A DNA stretch of 64,000 nt. Origin: JACKIC01 sp964392305. GTDB lineage: Bacteria > Planctomycetota > UBA1135 > UBA2386. The stretch is from assembly GCA_964392305.1 (NCBI GenBank), contig CAYMPV010000011.1, positions 93,328 through 157,327 of the forward strand, written 5' to 3'. Each line of letters begins with the position of its first letter. The first letter of the stretch is position 1. The notes beneath the pieces were generated by a model that saw only the letters and a program-made list of their open reading frames with translations, did no database searches and was not told the DNA's origin. Shown in pieces: positions 26,643 to 38,173 of this stretch. Both the position numbers and the translations under genes were made by a program.

Positions 26643-27421
26643 TGCGCGCGCGCGCCCGGTTGGTGCTCGCCGCAGCCCTGTCGGGCGCCGCCGCGACGCT
26701 GGTGCCGCCGTCGTTCGGAGCGGTGCGCGAAGTTGCCTCGTGGTTGGTGCGGCCCGCGGTGCTGCCGTTCGCGTGGCGCGCAGTCGACGCCGCCCAACAA
26801 CGCGGCGACGCCAACGAATTGTTCGCGCGCGCCCAGCAGGTCCTCGACTGGTTGCCCGGCTGGACCGACGGTCACATGGTGTTCGCCTACCGCTTCGCGC
26901 TGGACGGCGGCCAGACCAACGGCGACCCGGCGTCGCGCCGCGACGCCGCGCTGCGGCGCCTGGACATCGCCATGAACTGGCTCGAACGGGCCCGCGCCGA
27001 CGCCGGCCGCCGCCTGCCGCAGCTGCTGCAGACGTTGTCGTTCCTGCCGGTGCTGGCCGAGATGCAGGAGCCGGGACTGCGTGAGCTGCTGCGCGGGCGC
27101 GGCGGCGCCGCCGGCATCGCCGACCGGTATCTGGAGGAAGCCGAGGTCCTCACTGGTTCGGCGGCCGTGCGTGAGCAACGCCTGTTCTTCACCCCGCAGC
27201 TGGTCGCGGCCATGCTCGACGCCGGGCAGCGGGCCCTGGCGCGCAAGGTGCTGCTCACCGCGATCGCGCGCAGCGCCGACGTTCGCAACCGCGAACTGGC
27301 CACCGAGTGGCGCCAGCGGCTCGAGGAACTCGTGCGCTGGCTCGACGGCGACGCCAGCGTCGACCTCACCGCGCTGCGCGCCGACGCACGCTTCTCGGTG
27401 TTGGGGCCCCATCTGCGCTGA
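26639..27421 (+). CDS. Helical protein of unknown function in the ABC operon
   Basis: 260 residues, not recognised. The N-terminus has an Ala-rich hydrophobic stretch (about 7-35) that may be a signal peptide or membrane anchor. The rest is rich in Ala, Arg and Leu and probably all-helical with TPR-like spacing (for example DANELFARAQQVLDWLPG). The ATG at 26639 overlaps the permease stop (ATGA), so it belongs to the same operon and may be an accessory subunit of the transporter. No enzymatic motif is visible. Confidence 0.62.
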   Translation: MMRARARLVLAAALSGAAATLVPPSFGAVREVASWLVRPAVLPFAWRAVDAAQQRGDANELFARAQQVLDWLPGWTDGHMVFAYRFALDGGQTNGDPASRRDAALRRLDIAMNWLERARADAGRRLPQLLQTLSFLPVLAEMQEPGLRELLRGRGGAAGIADRYLEEAEVLTGSAAVREQRLFFTPQLVAAMLDAGQRALARKVLLTAIARSADVRNRELATEWRQRLEELVRWLDGDASVDLTALRADARFSVLGPHLR

Positions 27422-27462
27422 CCGCTTCACCTGTTTGAGCGAACGCACCTGATCCGCCAGCG

Positions 27463-28281
27463 ATGTTCGACCAGATCGTAGCCGCCCTGACCGAGAACCC
27501 GTACCTGGGGGTCGCGCTGGTGTTCCTGCTGTGCGGCCTGGGGTTCCCGCTGCCCGAGGAGATCGTGCTGCTGGCCGCGGGCTACGTCTGCGCCAAGTTC
27601 CCCGAACACGCCTCGCTGCCCTTGATGATGGCCTGGTGCGCCGGCGCGATCCTGGCCGGTGACCTGCTGCCGTTCGTGCTGGGCCGGGTGTTCGGCGTGC
27701 GGCTGCTGCGCCTGCGTTGGCTGCGTTACTACGTCACCAAACAGCGCCTCGCCAACTTCGACCGCTGGTTTCGCCGGCGCGGCGATCTGGTGATCTTCAT
27801 CGCCCGGTTCGTCGCCGGCCTGCGCGTGGTGGCGTTCTTCACCGCCGGCTCGATGAAGATGCCGTGGCGGCGTTTCCTGTTCTACGACGGCCTGGGCATC
27901 GCGCTGATCGTGCCGCTGCTGACCTGGCTCGGTTACCAGAGCGCCGACTTCATCGAGCGCATGATCACCACCGTGCAGCGCGTCGAACGCGGCATCCTGT
28001 GGGGCGCGATCGGCGGCCTGCTGGTGGTCGGCGCGTGGTTCTGGATCTGGAAGCGGCGGCGGCGGCTCGCGAAGCAGCAGGCGCCGCGCGACACCTTCGT
28101 CGAACCCAAGCAGCCGATCGCCGTGCCGGACGCGGCGGCGATGCCGGCGACGGGTCACGAGGCGGTCGAGCCTCCGACCGCCGATCCGGCAACCGAGGCT
28201 GCCGATTCGCAAACCGACGCCGCCACCGAGCCCCCGACGCCACCGGCCGATCCCGACGATTCCCCGCGACCGGCGGGCTGA
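27463..28281 (+). CDS. DedA family membrane protein
   Basis: 272 residues. The DedA/SNARE-associated core covers about 1-185: a GFPLPEEIVLLAAGY segment near residue 28 and the family arginines in FIARFVAGLRVVAFFTAG, then several membrane segments. DedA proteins act in lipid carrier (undecaprenyl phosphate or phospholipid) translocation and envelope homeostasis. The last ~70 residues form a cytoplasmic tail rich in Pro, Ala, Thr and acidic residues with low complexity, longer than usual for the family. It starts 41 bases after the previous gene and 95 bases before the pyrophosphatase. Confidence 0.87.
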   Translation: MFDQIVAALTENPYLGVALVFLLCGLGFPLPEEIVLLAAGYVCAKFPEHASLPLMMAWCAGAILAGDLLPFVLGRVFGVRLLRLRWLRYYVTKQRLANFDRWFRRRGDLVIFIARFVAGLRVVAFFTAGSMKMPWRRFLFYDGLGIALIVPLLTWLGYQSADFIERMITTVQRVERGILWGAIGGLLVVGAWFWIWKRRRRLAKQQAPRDTFVEPKQPIAVPDAAAMPATGHEAVEPPTADPATEAADSQTDAATEPPTPPADPDDSPRPAG

Positions 28282-28376
28282 TCGCGGCGCCCGGCCGAGT
28301 CGCGCTTGCTCCCGAACGGGCCCGGCGGCTATCTTGCCGCCCCACTTTTTCGCACCGGCCCTCGGAACGCTCCCCC

Positions 28377-30440
<2,064 letters not shown>

Positions 30441-30462
30441 TGCTGCGCGCATGAATTTCTCC

Positions 30463-30503
30463 GCGCCCCTGCCGGGAACCCTCCCGGCGGGGGCGCTTTC
30501 CTT
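30463..30503 (+). terminator. Intrinsic terminator after hppA
   Basis: A 15-base-pair stem (GCGCCCCTGCCGGGA with TCCCGGCGGGGGCGC, one T-G pair) closes an ACCC loop and is followed by TTTCCTT. It begins 22 bases after the hppA stop, so hppA and the rsfS gene are probably separate transcription units. Confidence 0.85.
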
Positions 30504-30602
30504 GGTGCCCCCCGATCCGGGGGCTTACCCCAACCAGCCGCTGCGGTATCCTCCGCCGATCGCGGGCGTCGAAAGGCGACGCACCGCCCCCAACCGAGAG
30601 CT

Positions 30603-31205
30603 TTGAGCACCCCCCTTCCCGACCGTCGTTCGTCATCCTCCTCCCCCCTCGCCCCGAGCGCCGCTGCCGATGCGGTGCGACTCGCGCTGCACATCGCGCA
30701 GCGCCTGGACGAGAAGCAAGCCGAGGACATCGCCGTGCTCGACGTCTCCGGTCCGTTGGTGATCGCCGACGTGTTCGTCGTCGCCACGGTCAACAGCACG
30801 CGGCAGGCGCAGGCCCTGGCGCGTGAGATCGACCAGGAGGTCAAGGGCCTGCGCGGCCGCCGCCGGCGCAACACGGGCGGCCTCGAGACCGAGGACTCGA
30901 ACTGGGTGCTGCTCGACTTCGACGACGTCGTCGTGCACCTGTTCCTGCCCGAAGCGCGCGTCTACTACGCCCTCGAAGAGCTGTGGGCCGACGTGCCGCG
31001 CATCCCGTTCACGCCGGCGCCCAAGCCCGTCGCCGCACCCGTCGAGCGCCGTCAGCCGACGTTGGCCGGCATCGACCTCGACGAACTGCGCCTCGGCGAC
31101 TTCGGCGCGATCGTGCCGGACGACACCGAAACGGACGAAGGTGATGCTGGCGACGGTGATGCGAACCCGACCGCCCCGGACCAGAGCGACGACCGCCCCG
31201 AGTAG
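30603..31205 (+). CDS. rsfS: Ribosome silencing factor RsfS with acidic C-terminal extension
   Basis: RsfS binds ribosomal protein L14 and blocks 30S/50S joining during starvation. It has 200 residues. The DUF143-type core spans about 22-130: KQAEDIAVLDVSG, then IADVFVVATVNSTRQAQALA and the NWVLLDFDDVVVHLF segment. Typical RsfS has 105-120 residues; here about 70 additional C-terminal residues are Pro-rich, then strongly acidic, and probably disordered. The start is uncertain: TTG at 30603 is the first candidate after the hppA terminator and no ATG lies in the N-terminal 20 codons. Confidence 0.86.
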   Translation: MSTPLPDRRSSSSSPLAPSAAADAVRLALHIAQRLDEKQAEDIAVLDVSGPLVIADVFVVATVNSTRQAQALAREIDQEVKGLRGRRRRNTGGLETEDSNWVLLDFDDVVVHLFLPEARVYYALEELWADVPRIPFTPAPKPVAAPVERRQPTLAGIDLDELRLGDFGAIVPDDTETDEGDAGDGDANPTAPDQSDDRPE

Positions 31206-31338
31206 GCGCCGCGACGAGCGCACCCCACCGCCTGGATCGAGGATTCGGACCGCGACGGTGGAGCCTGCCCCCCGTTGCCGTCGATACTGACCCTGTGGTC
31301 ACGACAGGACTCGCGGCGAACCGACCACGAACCTCCCC

Positions 31339-33087
31339 ATGACCGAACCGATCCAGTGGCAACACTTCGAAGCGGCGACGCTGCGTCGGGCCGCCGACAC
31401 GGATCGACCGGTGTTGATGGTGCTGGTCGCACCGTGGTGCCAACACTGCCGCGATCTGCTGCAGACCAGCTTCACCGATCCGCAGGTCGTGCACCTCGTG
31501 CACGAGAACTTCGTGCCGGTGCTCGTCGATGCCGAACGACGCCCTGACGTCAACCAGCGCTACGGCACCGGCGCCTGGCCGACGATCGCCTGGCTGACGC
31601 CCGAAGGGGAGCTGATCGCTCACGAGAACCACCTCGGCCCCGAACAGCTGCGGCAGCGCCTCGAACGGGTGCGCGCCGCCTGGCGCGAGGAGAAGGACGC
31701 GATCCGCAGCGGCCTCAAGGAACTGTGGTCCCACCACGGCGATCGCGGCAGCCAGCGCCGCAACCGCCTGCGCCGCGAGATGGTCGACGAGGTCGCCGAC
31801 GCGATCTACGAGAAGTTCGACCACCGCCACGGCGGGTTCGGCGAGGGCAGCAAGTTCCCGCACCCCGAAGCGATCGACTTCGCGCTCGTACAGGTCAGCA
31901 AGCGCCGCGACGATCGGATGCTCGAGGTCGCCACCAGGACCCTCGACGCGATGATGGAGAGTCCGATGCAGGACATCGTCGAGGGCGGCTTCTTCCGGTT
32001 CTCGCGCACCGCCGACTGGCACACCCCCAACCACGAGAAGATCCTCGACCAGAACGCGCTGGTGCTGCGCGCCTACCTCGAGGGTTACCAGGTGTTCGGC
32101 AAGGAGGCCTACCGCCGCGCCGCCACCGGCATCGCGCAGTGGATCAGCGAACGCATGCGCAACCCCGACACCGGCGCCTTCGCCGGCAGTCAGGATGCCG
32201 ACGCCGACTACTTCCAGGCTTCGCGCGAACAACGCGAGCTGCGCCAGGAACCCTCGATCGACCGCACCGTGTACTGCCACGCCAACGCGCTGACGATCTC
32301 GGCCCTGTTCAAGGCCGCCGTCGTGCTCGGCGAACCGCGTTACAAGGAAGAGGCCCTGACGGCGCTGCGGTTCGTGCTCGAGAACCTCTACGACGGCCGC
32401 GACGTCTTCCACTACTGGGACGGCACCTACCACCTGCCGGGCCTGCTCGGTGACCAGGCCCACCTGATCCGCGCGCTGATCGATGCCTCGCAGAACACCG
32501 GCGACGCCGACCTGCTGCTGCCCGCCGAGGCGATCGCCGAACGTGCGATCGCCCGCCACAAGGCGCCCAACGGCGGCTTCTACGACATCCTGCCGAGCAC
32601 CAGCCAGCAGGGCTCGATGAGCCGCCGCAACCGCTCGATCCTCGACAACGCCACCATGGCCGAGTCGCTCGTGCGCCTGAGCTACCTGTCGCGGCGGCCC
32701 GAGCTCTACGACGAGGCGATCGGCGCCCTCGAAGCGTTCGCCGGCGACTTCAAGGAATACGGCTACTACGTCGCGGGTTACGGCCGCGCCATCGACCTGA
32801 TCTTCTACGAACCCCTGTTCGTGACCATCGTCGGTGACCGCGACAGCGAGGTCGTCGCCGGCCTGCGGCGCGCCGCACTCGCGACCTACGTGCCGTCGCG
32901 CATCGTGCAGACCCTCGACCCTCGCCACGACCCGATCCTGCTCGGCCGCAGCGGCATCGACGTCACCGACGCACCGGTAGTGCATCTGAGCGTGGGCAAG
33001 TCCCACGCCGCGGTCGCCCACGACGAAGTGGAGCTCATGGCCGCGATCGAGCGCATCGAACGGCAGCGACGCAGCTCGGCGGAGTGA
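31339..33087 (+). CDS. DUF255 thioredoxin-domain protein (YyaL/SPATA20-like)
   Basis: 582 residues. An N-terminal thioredoxin-like DUF255 domain has the CQHC redox pair at residues 34-37 (family usual: CHWC), followed by PTIAWLTPEGELI. The C-terminal ~450 residues are an alpha/alpha toroid like that of GlcNAc 2-epimerases, with HGGFGEGSKFPHPEAI near residue 165. The in vivo role of this widespread family is not established; redox control of sugar metabolism has been suggested. Total length is shorter than SPATA20 (about 700). It starts 133 bases after rsfS with an ATG at 31339. Confidence 0.82.
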   Translation: MTEPIQWQHFEAATLRRAADTDRPVLMVLVAPWCQHCRDLLQTSFTDPQVVHLVHENFVPVLVDAERRPDVNQRYGTGAWPTIAWLTPEGELIAHENHLGPEQLRQRLERVRAAWREEKDAIRSGLKELWSHHGDRGSQRRNRLRREMVDEVADAIYEKFDHRHGGFGEGSKFPHPEAIDFALVQVSKRRDDRMLEVATRTLDAMMESPMQDIVEGGFFRFSRTADWHTPNHEKILDQNALVLRAYLEGYQVFGKEAYRRAATGIAQWISERMRNPDTGAFAGSQDADADYFQASREQRELRQEPSIDRTVYCHANALTISALFKAAVVLGEPRYKEEALTALRFVLENLYDGRDVFHYWDGTYHLPGLLGDQAHLIRALIDASQNTGDADLLLPAEAIAERAIARHKAPNGGFYDILPSTSQQGSMSRRNRSILDNATMAESLVRLSYLSRRPELYDEAIGALEAFAGDFKEYGYYVAGYGRAIDLIFYEPLFVTIVGDRDSEVVAGLRRAALATYVPSRIVQTLDPRHDPILLGRSGIDVTDAPVVHLSVGKSHAAVAHDEVELMAAIERIERQRRSSAE

Positions 33088-33118
33088 TCAACCGCCGTCA
33101 ACCGCGTTGCTGCTCGAG

Positions 33119-33343
33119 TCAGATCTCGAGCTTGGTGGGCGCGTTCGCCTCTTCGTCCGGCACCAGCTCGATCAGGCCACGGCGCAGCTCTTCGCTGGCG
33201 ATCTTGATGTAGTTGCGTTCGCGCGTCTCGAACAGCGGCTTCTGGCCGCGGACGAGTTCGCGCACGCGCTTCTGCAACAGGGCGGTGAGGCGGAACGATC
33301 CGCCAACTTGCTTGACCAGCTCCTGGGGGAGGCTTTGTTCCAT
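33119..33343 (-). CDS. Putative RNA polymerase omega subunit-like protein
   Basis: 74 residues. The pattern SFRLTALLQKRVRELVRGQKPL followed by RNYIKIASEELRRGLIEL resembles the omega subunit (RpoZ): a helix with the RARxL-like stretch, then a helix ending where omega has ALREI. The similarity is weak and I call it cautiously. If right, it helps assemble RNA polymerase. The ATG at 33343 is preferred over upstream codons that add a Pro-rich stretch. It lies 139 bases after the two prepilin genes on the same strand. Confidence 0.5.
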   Translation of the reverse strand: MEQSLPQELVKQVGGSFRLTALLQKRVRELVRGQKPLFETRERNYIKIASEELRRGLIELVPDEEANAPTKLEI

Positions 33344-33482
33344 GCGGACTTCGGGGTCTGGACCGGGGTGGGAGGGGCCGATCGGGGGGCGAGGAAGATA
33401 CGGTGCCGGCCGGCCACGCGCAACAGCCTGCCGTTGCGTCATGGCGCAAGGAACGCCCGATGCCCCGTCCGGTCCGGATCGG

Positions 33483-34526
33483 TCAGAGGTCGCGCGTGTC
33501 GATGACGATCTGCAGGTTGGCCGAGGCCATCAGCCCGCGCCGGTTGGTGCTGGCGATGACCATGTGTATCAGCACCTGACGGGCAGAACTCGGGCCGACG
33601 ACCTGGACCTCGAAGCCGTGTGGGAAGCCCACGCCGGTGGTGTCCTCGATGGCGTACTTGGTCACCTGCAGGGTCGGCGCGAACACCGCTGCCACGGAGT
33701 GGTGGCGGTAGGACAGCAAACCCTGGACGTTGTTCTCGCGCCGCAACACTTCCCAAGGATCCGGGCGACCACCGCTCGGGGTGGTGCTCATCGAGCCATC
33801 GGACTCGTCGATTTGACGGAAGGTACCAACCACCGCCGGATCGCCACCTCGGTCCCAGACCACCTGCACGGGCGTGCGCGCGACACCGGTCGCGTCGGCG
33901 GTCCCCAGGGCCAGGTGCTCGAGCACCTCGGCCTGGTCGATGAGGTCGGTGATGCGATCGACGGCCACGCCATCGACCAGCGGCTCGCTCTCGACGCGCA
34001 CCAGGTTCAGACCGATGGCGCTGCCCATGCCGGGGCCACCGTCCTCGGGCGTGAGGTAGTAGTACACCCACCGATAGACGTCGACGAGGTACTCGTTGGT
34101 GCTGGTGCAGACGAAGCGATCGGTCCAGGCCAGGCGGGTGAAGAACAGCGAGTTGCCGGTGATCGCGCGCGAGACCGTGTCCGCCTCGAGCGAACCGTTC
34201 GCCGCCACAGTCGGCAACAAGGTGCCGGTGAGCGGCACCGGTGCGCCGCTCAGATCGAGCACGGCGAGGTTGCCGTTGCCCTCGGCGTCGTTGCCGAACA
34301 GCCGCACGCTGGAGACCAGCTCCAGCCGCATCTGGTCGACGAGGTCCTGCGAGATCTCGGTCGAGCGGTTCAGGCGCCGCGCATACTCCTGTGAGTCCGC
34401 GCCGCTGACCGACAGCGTCGACACGATCATGACCAGGGACGCCAGCAGCGCCGAGGCGATGACCACCTCGACCAGGCTGAAGCCCGAATCGCCCCGGGCG
34501 GCGCGGTTGCTTGTGATGTGGCTCAT
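33483..34526 (-). CDS. Prepilin-like protein, second gene of the pair
   Basis: 347 residues. A class III signal is present: leader MSHITSNRAARGDSG, then FSLVEVVIASALLASLVMIV with Glu at mature position 5. The size and order after another prepilin recall minor pilins of the PilW/GspJ kind, but the body (Asp/Val-rich, beta-strand prone) is not diagnostic. The ATG at 34526 overlaps the stop of the large prepilin gene (ATGA), so the two are made together. Presumably both are minor components of a pilus or secretion pseudopilus whose machinery is outside the window. Confidence 0.8.
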   Translation of the reverse strand: MSHITSNRAARGDSGFSLVEVVIASALLASLVMIVSTLSVSGADSQEYARRLNRSTEISQDLVDQMRLELVSSVRLFGNDAEGNGNLAVLDLSGAPVPLTGTLLPTVAANGSLEADTVSRAITGNSLFFTRLAWTDRFVCTSTNEYLVDVYRWVYYYLTPEDGGPGMGSAIGLNLVRVESEPLVDGVAVDRITDLIDQAEVLEHLALGTADATGVARTPVQVVWDRGGDPAVVGTFRQIDESDGSMSTTPSGGRPDPWEVLRRENNVQGLLSYRHHSVAAVFAPTLQVTKYAIEDTTGVGFPHGFEVQVVGPSSARQVLIHMVIASTNRRGLMASANLQIVIDTRDL

Positions 34527-37500
34527 CGTTGGATGTAGATCTTGGTCTTGTGGTACGAGTAGTGCACCTGCGCGCCCTGGCGGAAGCAGTCGATGCGCAG
34601 CAGGTAACTGCCCTCGGGGAACTGCGCCTGCGGCACGTCCCAGTCGTAGGTCTCGGCCCCGGCGCCGGAGTCGCCGATCAGGTAACCGCTGTTGGTCGGC
34701 CGCTGCGACGGTGTCGCCACCGCGTCGTCCTGCACGTGCAGCCAGGTGGTGCCGTTGTCGGGCGAATACATGATCACGTATTCGAGTTCGAGTTCGTCCT
34801 CGGTGAACGAACCGGTCGCCGTGTAGGGCTCGCCGTCCCAACGCGTCCACGACACGTCGAACTGGATCTGGATCGTGCTCGGGTCGAGCAGCTCGGTGAT
34901 GTCCGTCGGCGATTCGATCTCCAACCGCGGCAGCTGCTGGATGCGCAGCGTGTTGCTCGTGTCACCTGCCTCGAAGAACGAGTGCACCAGCGACAGGCAC
35001 GCGAACTTGGCGATGAACGTCGTGCCCGCATCGACGGTCTTGTCGATGCCGTTGACGACGATGTACGCGGCGTCGGTGCCGGTGTTGTCGACGAGTTTGA
35101 CCAGGCCCGAGCCGGTGCCGCCCGCGTGCGTGTAGTAGGTACGGTAGAGGCTCGCGGTGTAACGCTCGGTCGAGTAGGGCGCGAAGTTCCAGTGTTCACC
35201 CGTACTGCCGCTCCAGGTCAGCCCGAACGGGCGGCTGATCGGCGCGTCGTTCGGCATCGTCATGTTGTAGTTGTTCGCCAACTCGAGCCCGATCGCGGTC
35301 AGCGGACCGGTGCCGGTGGTCGACGTGTGGTGGAACGACGACGACGACGTGCCGATGTTGAAGAAGGCGGTGCACCCGGGCGACGAGGTGCGCTGGTGGT
35401 GGTTGTTGATCGCGGTGCCGTAGGCGGTGCGGGTCGCGTTGCCGGCGTAGACGCTGTTGACCGTGCCCTGGTAGAACCGCCCCGCGCTGATGCCCGCGGC
35501 CAGGTTGCCGACCATGGCTCCGCCCGCGTCCAGGCCTTCCCAGGTGGCGACCGAGGAGTCCGGGAACAGTTCCCCGAGCCACGGCTTGCCCCACCAGTAG
35601 CTGGCGGCGGTGCCTCGCACGAAGCGGCGCGAGCCGGTGATCGTGTTGATGTAGCCGCTGACGTTCGGCACGCCGTGTGGCGTCAGGTCGCTCGGGATCG
35701 AGTTCGGGTAGCCGTTGGCCGAGTCGTAGCCGATGTCGTTGCCGATGCCGAGGTAGTAGTAGGAGAAGCCGGTCAGGGTCGTGTAGACCGCGTTGCTCTT
35801 GACCAGCGCCTTGCGCAGCAGCTCGAAGTAACGCGGCACGTCGCACGACATCGCTGCGTTCCAGCGGTTGGCCAGCCGGCTGGCCGTGAGGCTCGGGTAG
35901 TCGGCCGCGCTGTTCTCGCTGCTGTTGTTGAGCGAGTCGTGGTACCAGTTGTAACCGTCCGGGTAGTCGGCATCGCCCGCGAACAGGTCCTTGTAGGGCA
36001 CGTGCCGCGGGTCGCCGTTGAACTGCGAACGCTCGGTGATCGGCACGTCCTCGGCGCTGTCCGCCCACCAGGCGTAGGTCACCGACAGGTTCTCGGGCTG
36101 GTTGCGCGACGCGGGCGGCCACATGGTGCCGGCCGTGTACGGGTTGACGCCGCTGTAGATGCGCGTCTTGACCTGCAGCACGACGTCGTCGGTCGGGTTG
36201 TAGTGGTTGCCGTCGTCGTCGACGAACGAGTTGTTGGTCAGCGCCACCGGATCGATCGTCAGCGTCCAGCGCGCCGTGTTCTTCGGGCCGCTGCCCGACG
36301 AGTACAGGTTGGTCGAGAAGTCGCGCGCGGCCTCGATCGGACACGGGATGTAGGACATCCAGTACAGCTGGGCGCGCTCGGTGCTCTCCAGACCGCGACC
36401 GCCCACGGGCGGCGCGACCACCGGCGTGTTCCAGAAGTAGATGCGCGTGAACCGCGGATCGCCGGGGATGCCCGAGTCGTTCCAGGTCGCCCAGTAACGC
36501 ATCTCGTTGGCCTCGACCAACGGGTCGAAGTAGTTCTTCGCCGCCTGGAACGGGAAGTAGGTCGTGTCCGACAGCGGCCCGACCGGCACGCCGCCGCGCA
36601 GGCACTGCAGACTGCACGAACTGTTCAGCTCACCGTTCGGCGAGGTGTGGTCGACCAGGTCGATGCCCATCACGTCGATGTAGGTGATCGGCGCGAACTG
36701 CGAACCCGTGTAGGTCGGCGTGTGGTCGTTGTAGGCGTAGATGCGCAGCTGCAGCGGATCGCTCGACGCTGGCGTGCCGGGGTCGCGGTAGGTGCGCAAC
36801 TCGGCCGGGTGCGTGACCACGCGGATGTTCGGGTAGGTGGCCGGATCGCGGGCCGCGTCGCTGTAGTTGCGCAACGCCGGCATCGGCAACAACTCACCGT
36901 GCAGGTTGATCATCAACGCGTTGCGGTAGTCGTTCGGGTTGCTGTACATGTCCTCCAGCAGCAGGCGCCAGGTCGGCTCCTTGGACATGTCGTCGAGCTC
37001 GGCCGGCGGCGTCGTGTTGGCGGCGATCGCCGCGGCGATCGCCTGCTCACGCGCTTCGATCTCCGCGACGCGCGCCTCCCACAGAGCCAGTTCGTCGGGG
37101 TAACGCATGCCGTGGTTGAAGAAGTCGGCCAGCGCATACGGGTGCGGGTTGGTGGTCGCGTCGTAACCGTTGCGCTCGGTGCCGTCGACGTTGATGCGCG
37201 CCGCGATGTTGTCGGGCACGTAGTAGAACGACGACGAGTTGCCGGTCGGCATGCGCCCCGGATAGTGATAGACCTCCGGAACGGGCTGCAGGCTGTCGTT
37301 CGTGTCGTTGACGTACGGACGGTAACCCTGGTTGCGGCCGAAGCTCGCCTTGGTGATCCAGTGGGTACGGAACTGCAGCCCCGGATTGCGCGTCTCGAGG
37401 TCGGTGATCATCGACTCGACGAACGGCTTGATCGAGTCCATGTAGACCCACCAGCCCGGGATGTTCTCGATCGCCAGCAGGTAGACGTCGAAGACCTCGG

Positions 37501-38011
37501 TGGTCGGGAACGCGCTGCCCGCGGAGTTGATGACCGCCGAGAGGTCGGCCATCGGTTGATCGACGCCGTCGCGATCCTTGCGGAAGATGCGCACGGTCAC
37601 GTAACGCACGTTGCGGTTGTCCAGACCGGCGAACGGCTGCACGCTGATGCGACGCGACCAGATCCATTGGCCGGCGCGCTGGTAGTTGCCCGACAGCACG
37701 TGATCGGGCGCGATCAGGCTGGCCCCCGACGTCTGGATCGACAACGTCGGCCGATTGACGATGCCGTCGTCGAGCACGTCGAGGTCGACGGCCGCGTCGA
37801 CCTGACCGCGATCGACGTAACCCTGGATCTCCGACAGGATCGCCTGCGCCTTGGTGTAGGCGAACACGCGGTCGCGCTCGGTGTTGGTCGTCAGATAGTT
37901 GATCGTCAGGTGGTTGATCAGCACGACGGCGCCGACCACGAGGATCAACAGGGCGAAGGCGAGTTCGGCGAACGTGAACCCTCCTTCCTTCGGATGACGA
38001 GGTTTGATCAT
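34523..38011 (-). CDS. Very large prepilin-like protein (1162 residues)
   Basis: The N-terminus is a class III prepilin signal: MIKPRHPKEGG, then FTFAELAFALLILVVGAVVL with Glu at mature position 5. AGGAA lies 9 bases before the ATG at 38011. Pilins and pseudopilins usually have 120-350 residues; this has 1162. The body is rich in Tyr, Asn, Asp, Trp and Gly, as in secreted adhesins, with one close Cys pair (SCSLQC). The last ~130 residues look like an Ig or fibronectin-like sandwich (VIMYSPDNGTTWLHV). It may be a tip-located pilin-adhesin. It is followed by the smaller prepilin in an ATGA overlap. Confidence 0.78.
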   Translation of the reverse strand: MIKPRHPKEGGFTFAELAFALLILVVGAVVLINHLTINYLTTNTERDRVFAYTKAQAILSEIQGYVDRGQVDAAVDLDVLDDGIVNRPTLSIQTSGASLIAPDHVLSGNYQRAGQWIWSRRISVQPFAGLDNRNVRYVTVRIFRKDRDGVDQPMADLSAVINSAGSAFPTTEVFDVYLLAIENIPGWWVYMDSIKPFVESMITDLETRNPGLQFRTHWITKASFGRNQGYRPYVNDTNDSLQPVPEVYHYPGRMPTGNSSSFYYVPDNIAARINVDGTERNGYDATTNPHPYALADFFNHGMRYPDELALWEARVAEIEAREQAIAAAIAANTTPPAELDDMSKEPTWRLLLEDMYSNPNDYRNALMINLHGELLPMPALRNYSDAARDPATYPNIRVVTHPAELRTYRDPGTPASSDPLQLRIYAYNDHTPTYTGSQFAPITYIDVMGIDLVDHTSPNGELNSSCSLQCLRGGVPVGPLSDTTYFPFQAAKNYFDPLVEANEMRYWATWNDSGIPGDPRFTRIYFWNTPVVAPPVGGRGLESTERAQLYWMSYIPCPIEAARDFSTNLYSSGSGPKNTARWTLTIDPVALTNNSFVDDDGNHYNPTDDVVLQVKTRIYSGVNPYTAGTMWPPASRNQPENLSVTYAWWADSAEDVPITERSQFNGDPRHVPYKDLFAGDADYPDGYNWYHDSLNNSSENSAADYPSLTASRLANRWNAAMSCDVPRYFELLRKALVKSNAVYTTLTGFSYYYLGIGNDIGYDSANGYPNSIPSDLTPHGVPNVSGYINTITGSRRFVRGTAASYWWGKPWLGELFPDSSVATWEGLDAGGAMVGNLAAGISAGRFYQGTVNSVYAGNATRTAYGTAINNHHQRTSSPGCTAFFNIGTSSSSFHHTSTTGTGPLTAIGLELANNYNMTMPNDAPISRPFGLTWSGSTGEHWNFAPYSTERYTASLYRTYYTHAGGTGSGLVKLVDNTGTDAAYIVVNGIDKTVDAGTTFIAKFACLSLVHSFFEAGDTSNTLRIQQLPRLEIESPTDITELLDPSTIQIQFDVSWTRWDGEPYTATGSFTEDELELEYVIMYSPDNGTTWLHVQDDAVATPSQRPTNSGYLIGDSGAGAETYDWDVPQAQFPEGSYLLRIDCFRQGAQVHYSYHKTKIYIQR

Positions 38012-38173
38012 GTTCGTACGTTCCTGACGGACAACGAGCCTGGACATGGCTATCGGTCCTATCGGCAGGTTCGCGACCCGAGGTGGTGCCGAACCACGAC
38101 GGCAGTCCCGAGCTGGGACCGGGGGCACCAGACACCGGTGACAGCGACGCGCCGCTCGCGGCACCGCGGTGAG

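Noticed and set aside
34529..38173. A 1215-codon open stretch on the plus strand opposite the large prepilin gene, joined in frame to the ABC exporter gene.
   Set aside because: It is the antisense of a gene with a clear prepilin signal. Its translation is Val/Arg/Asp-rich without any motif, a high-G+C shadow. The exporter begins only near 38174.
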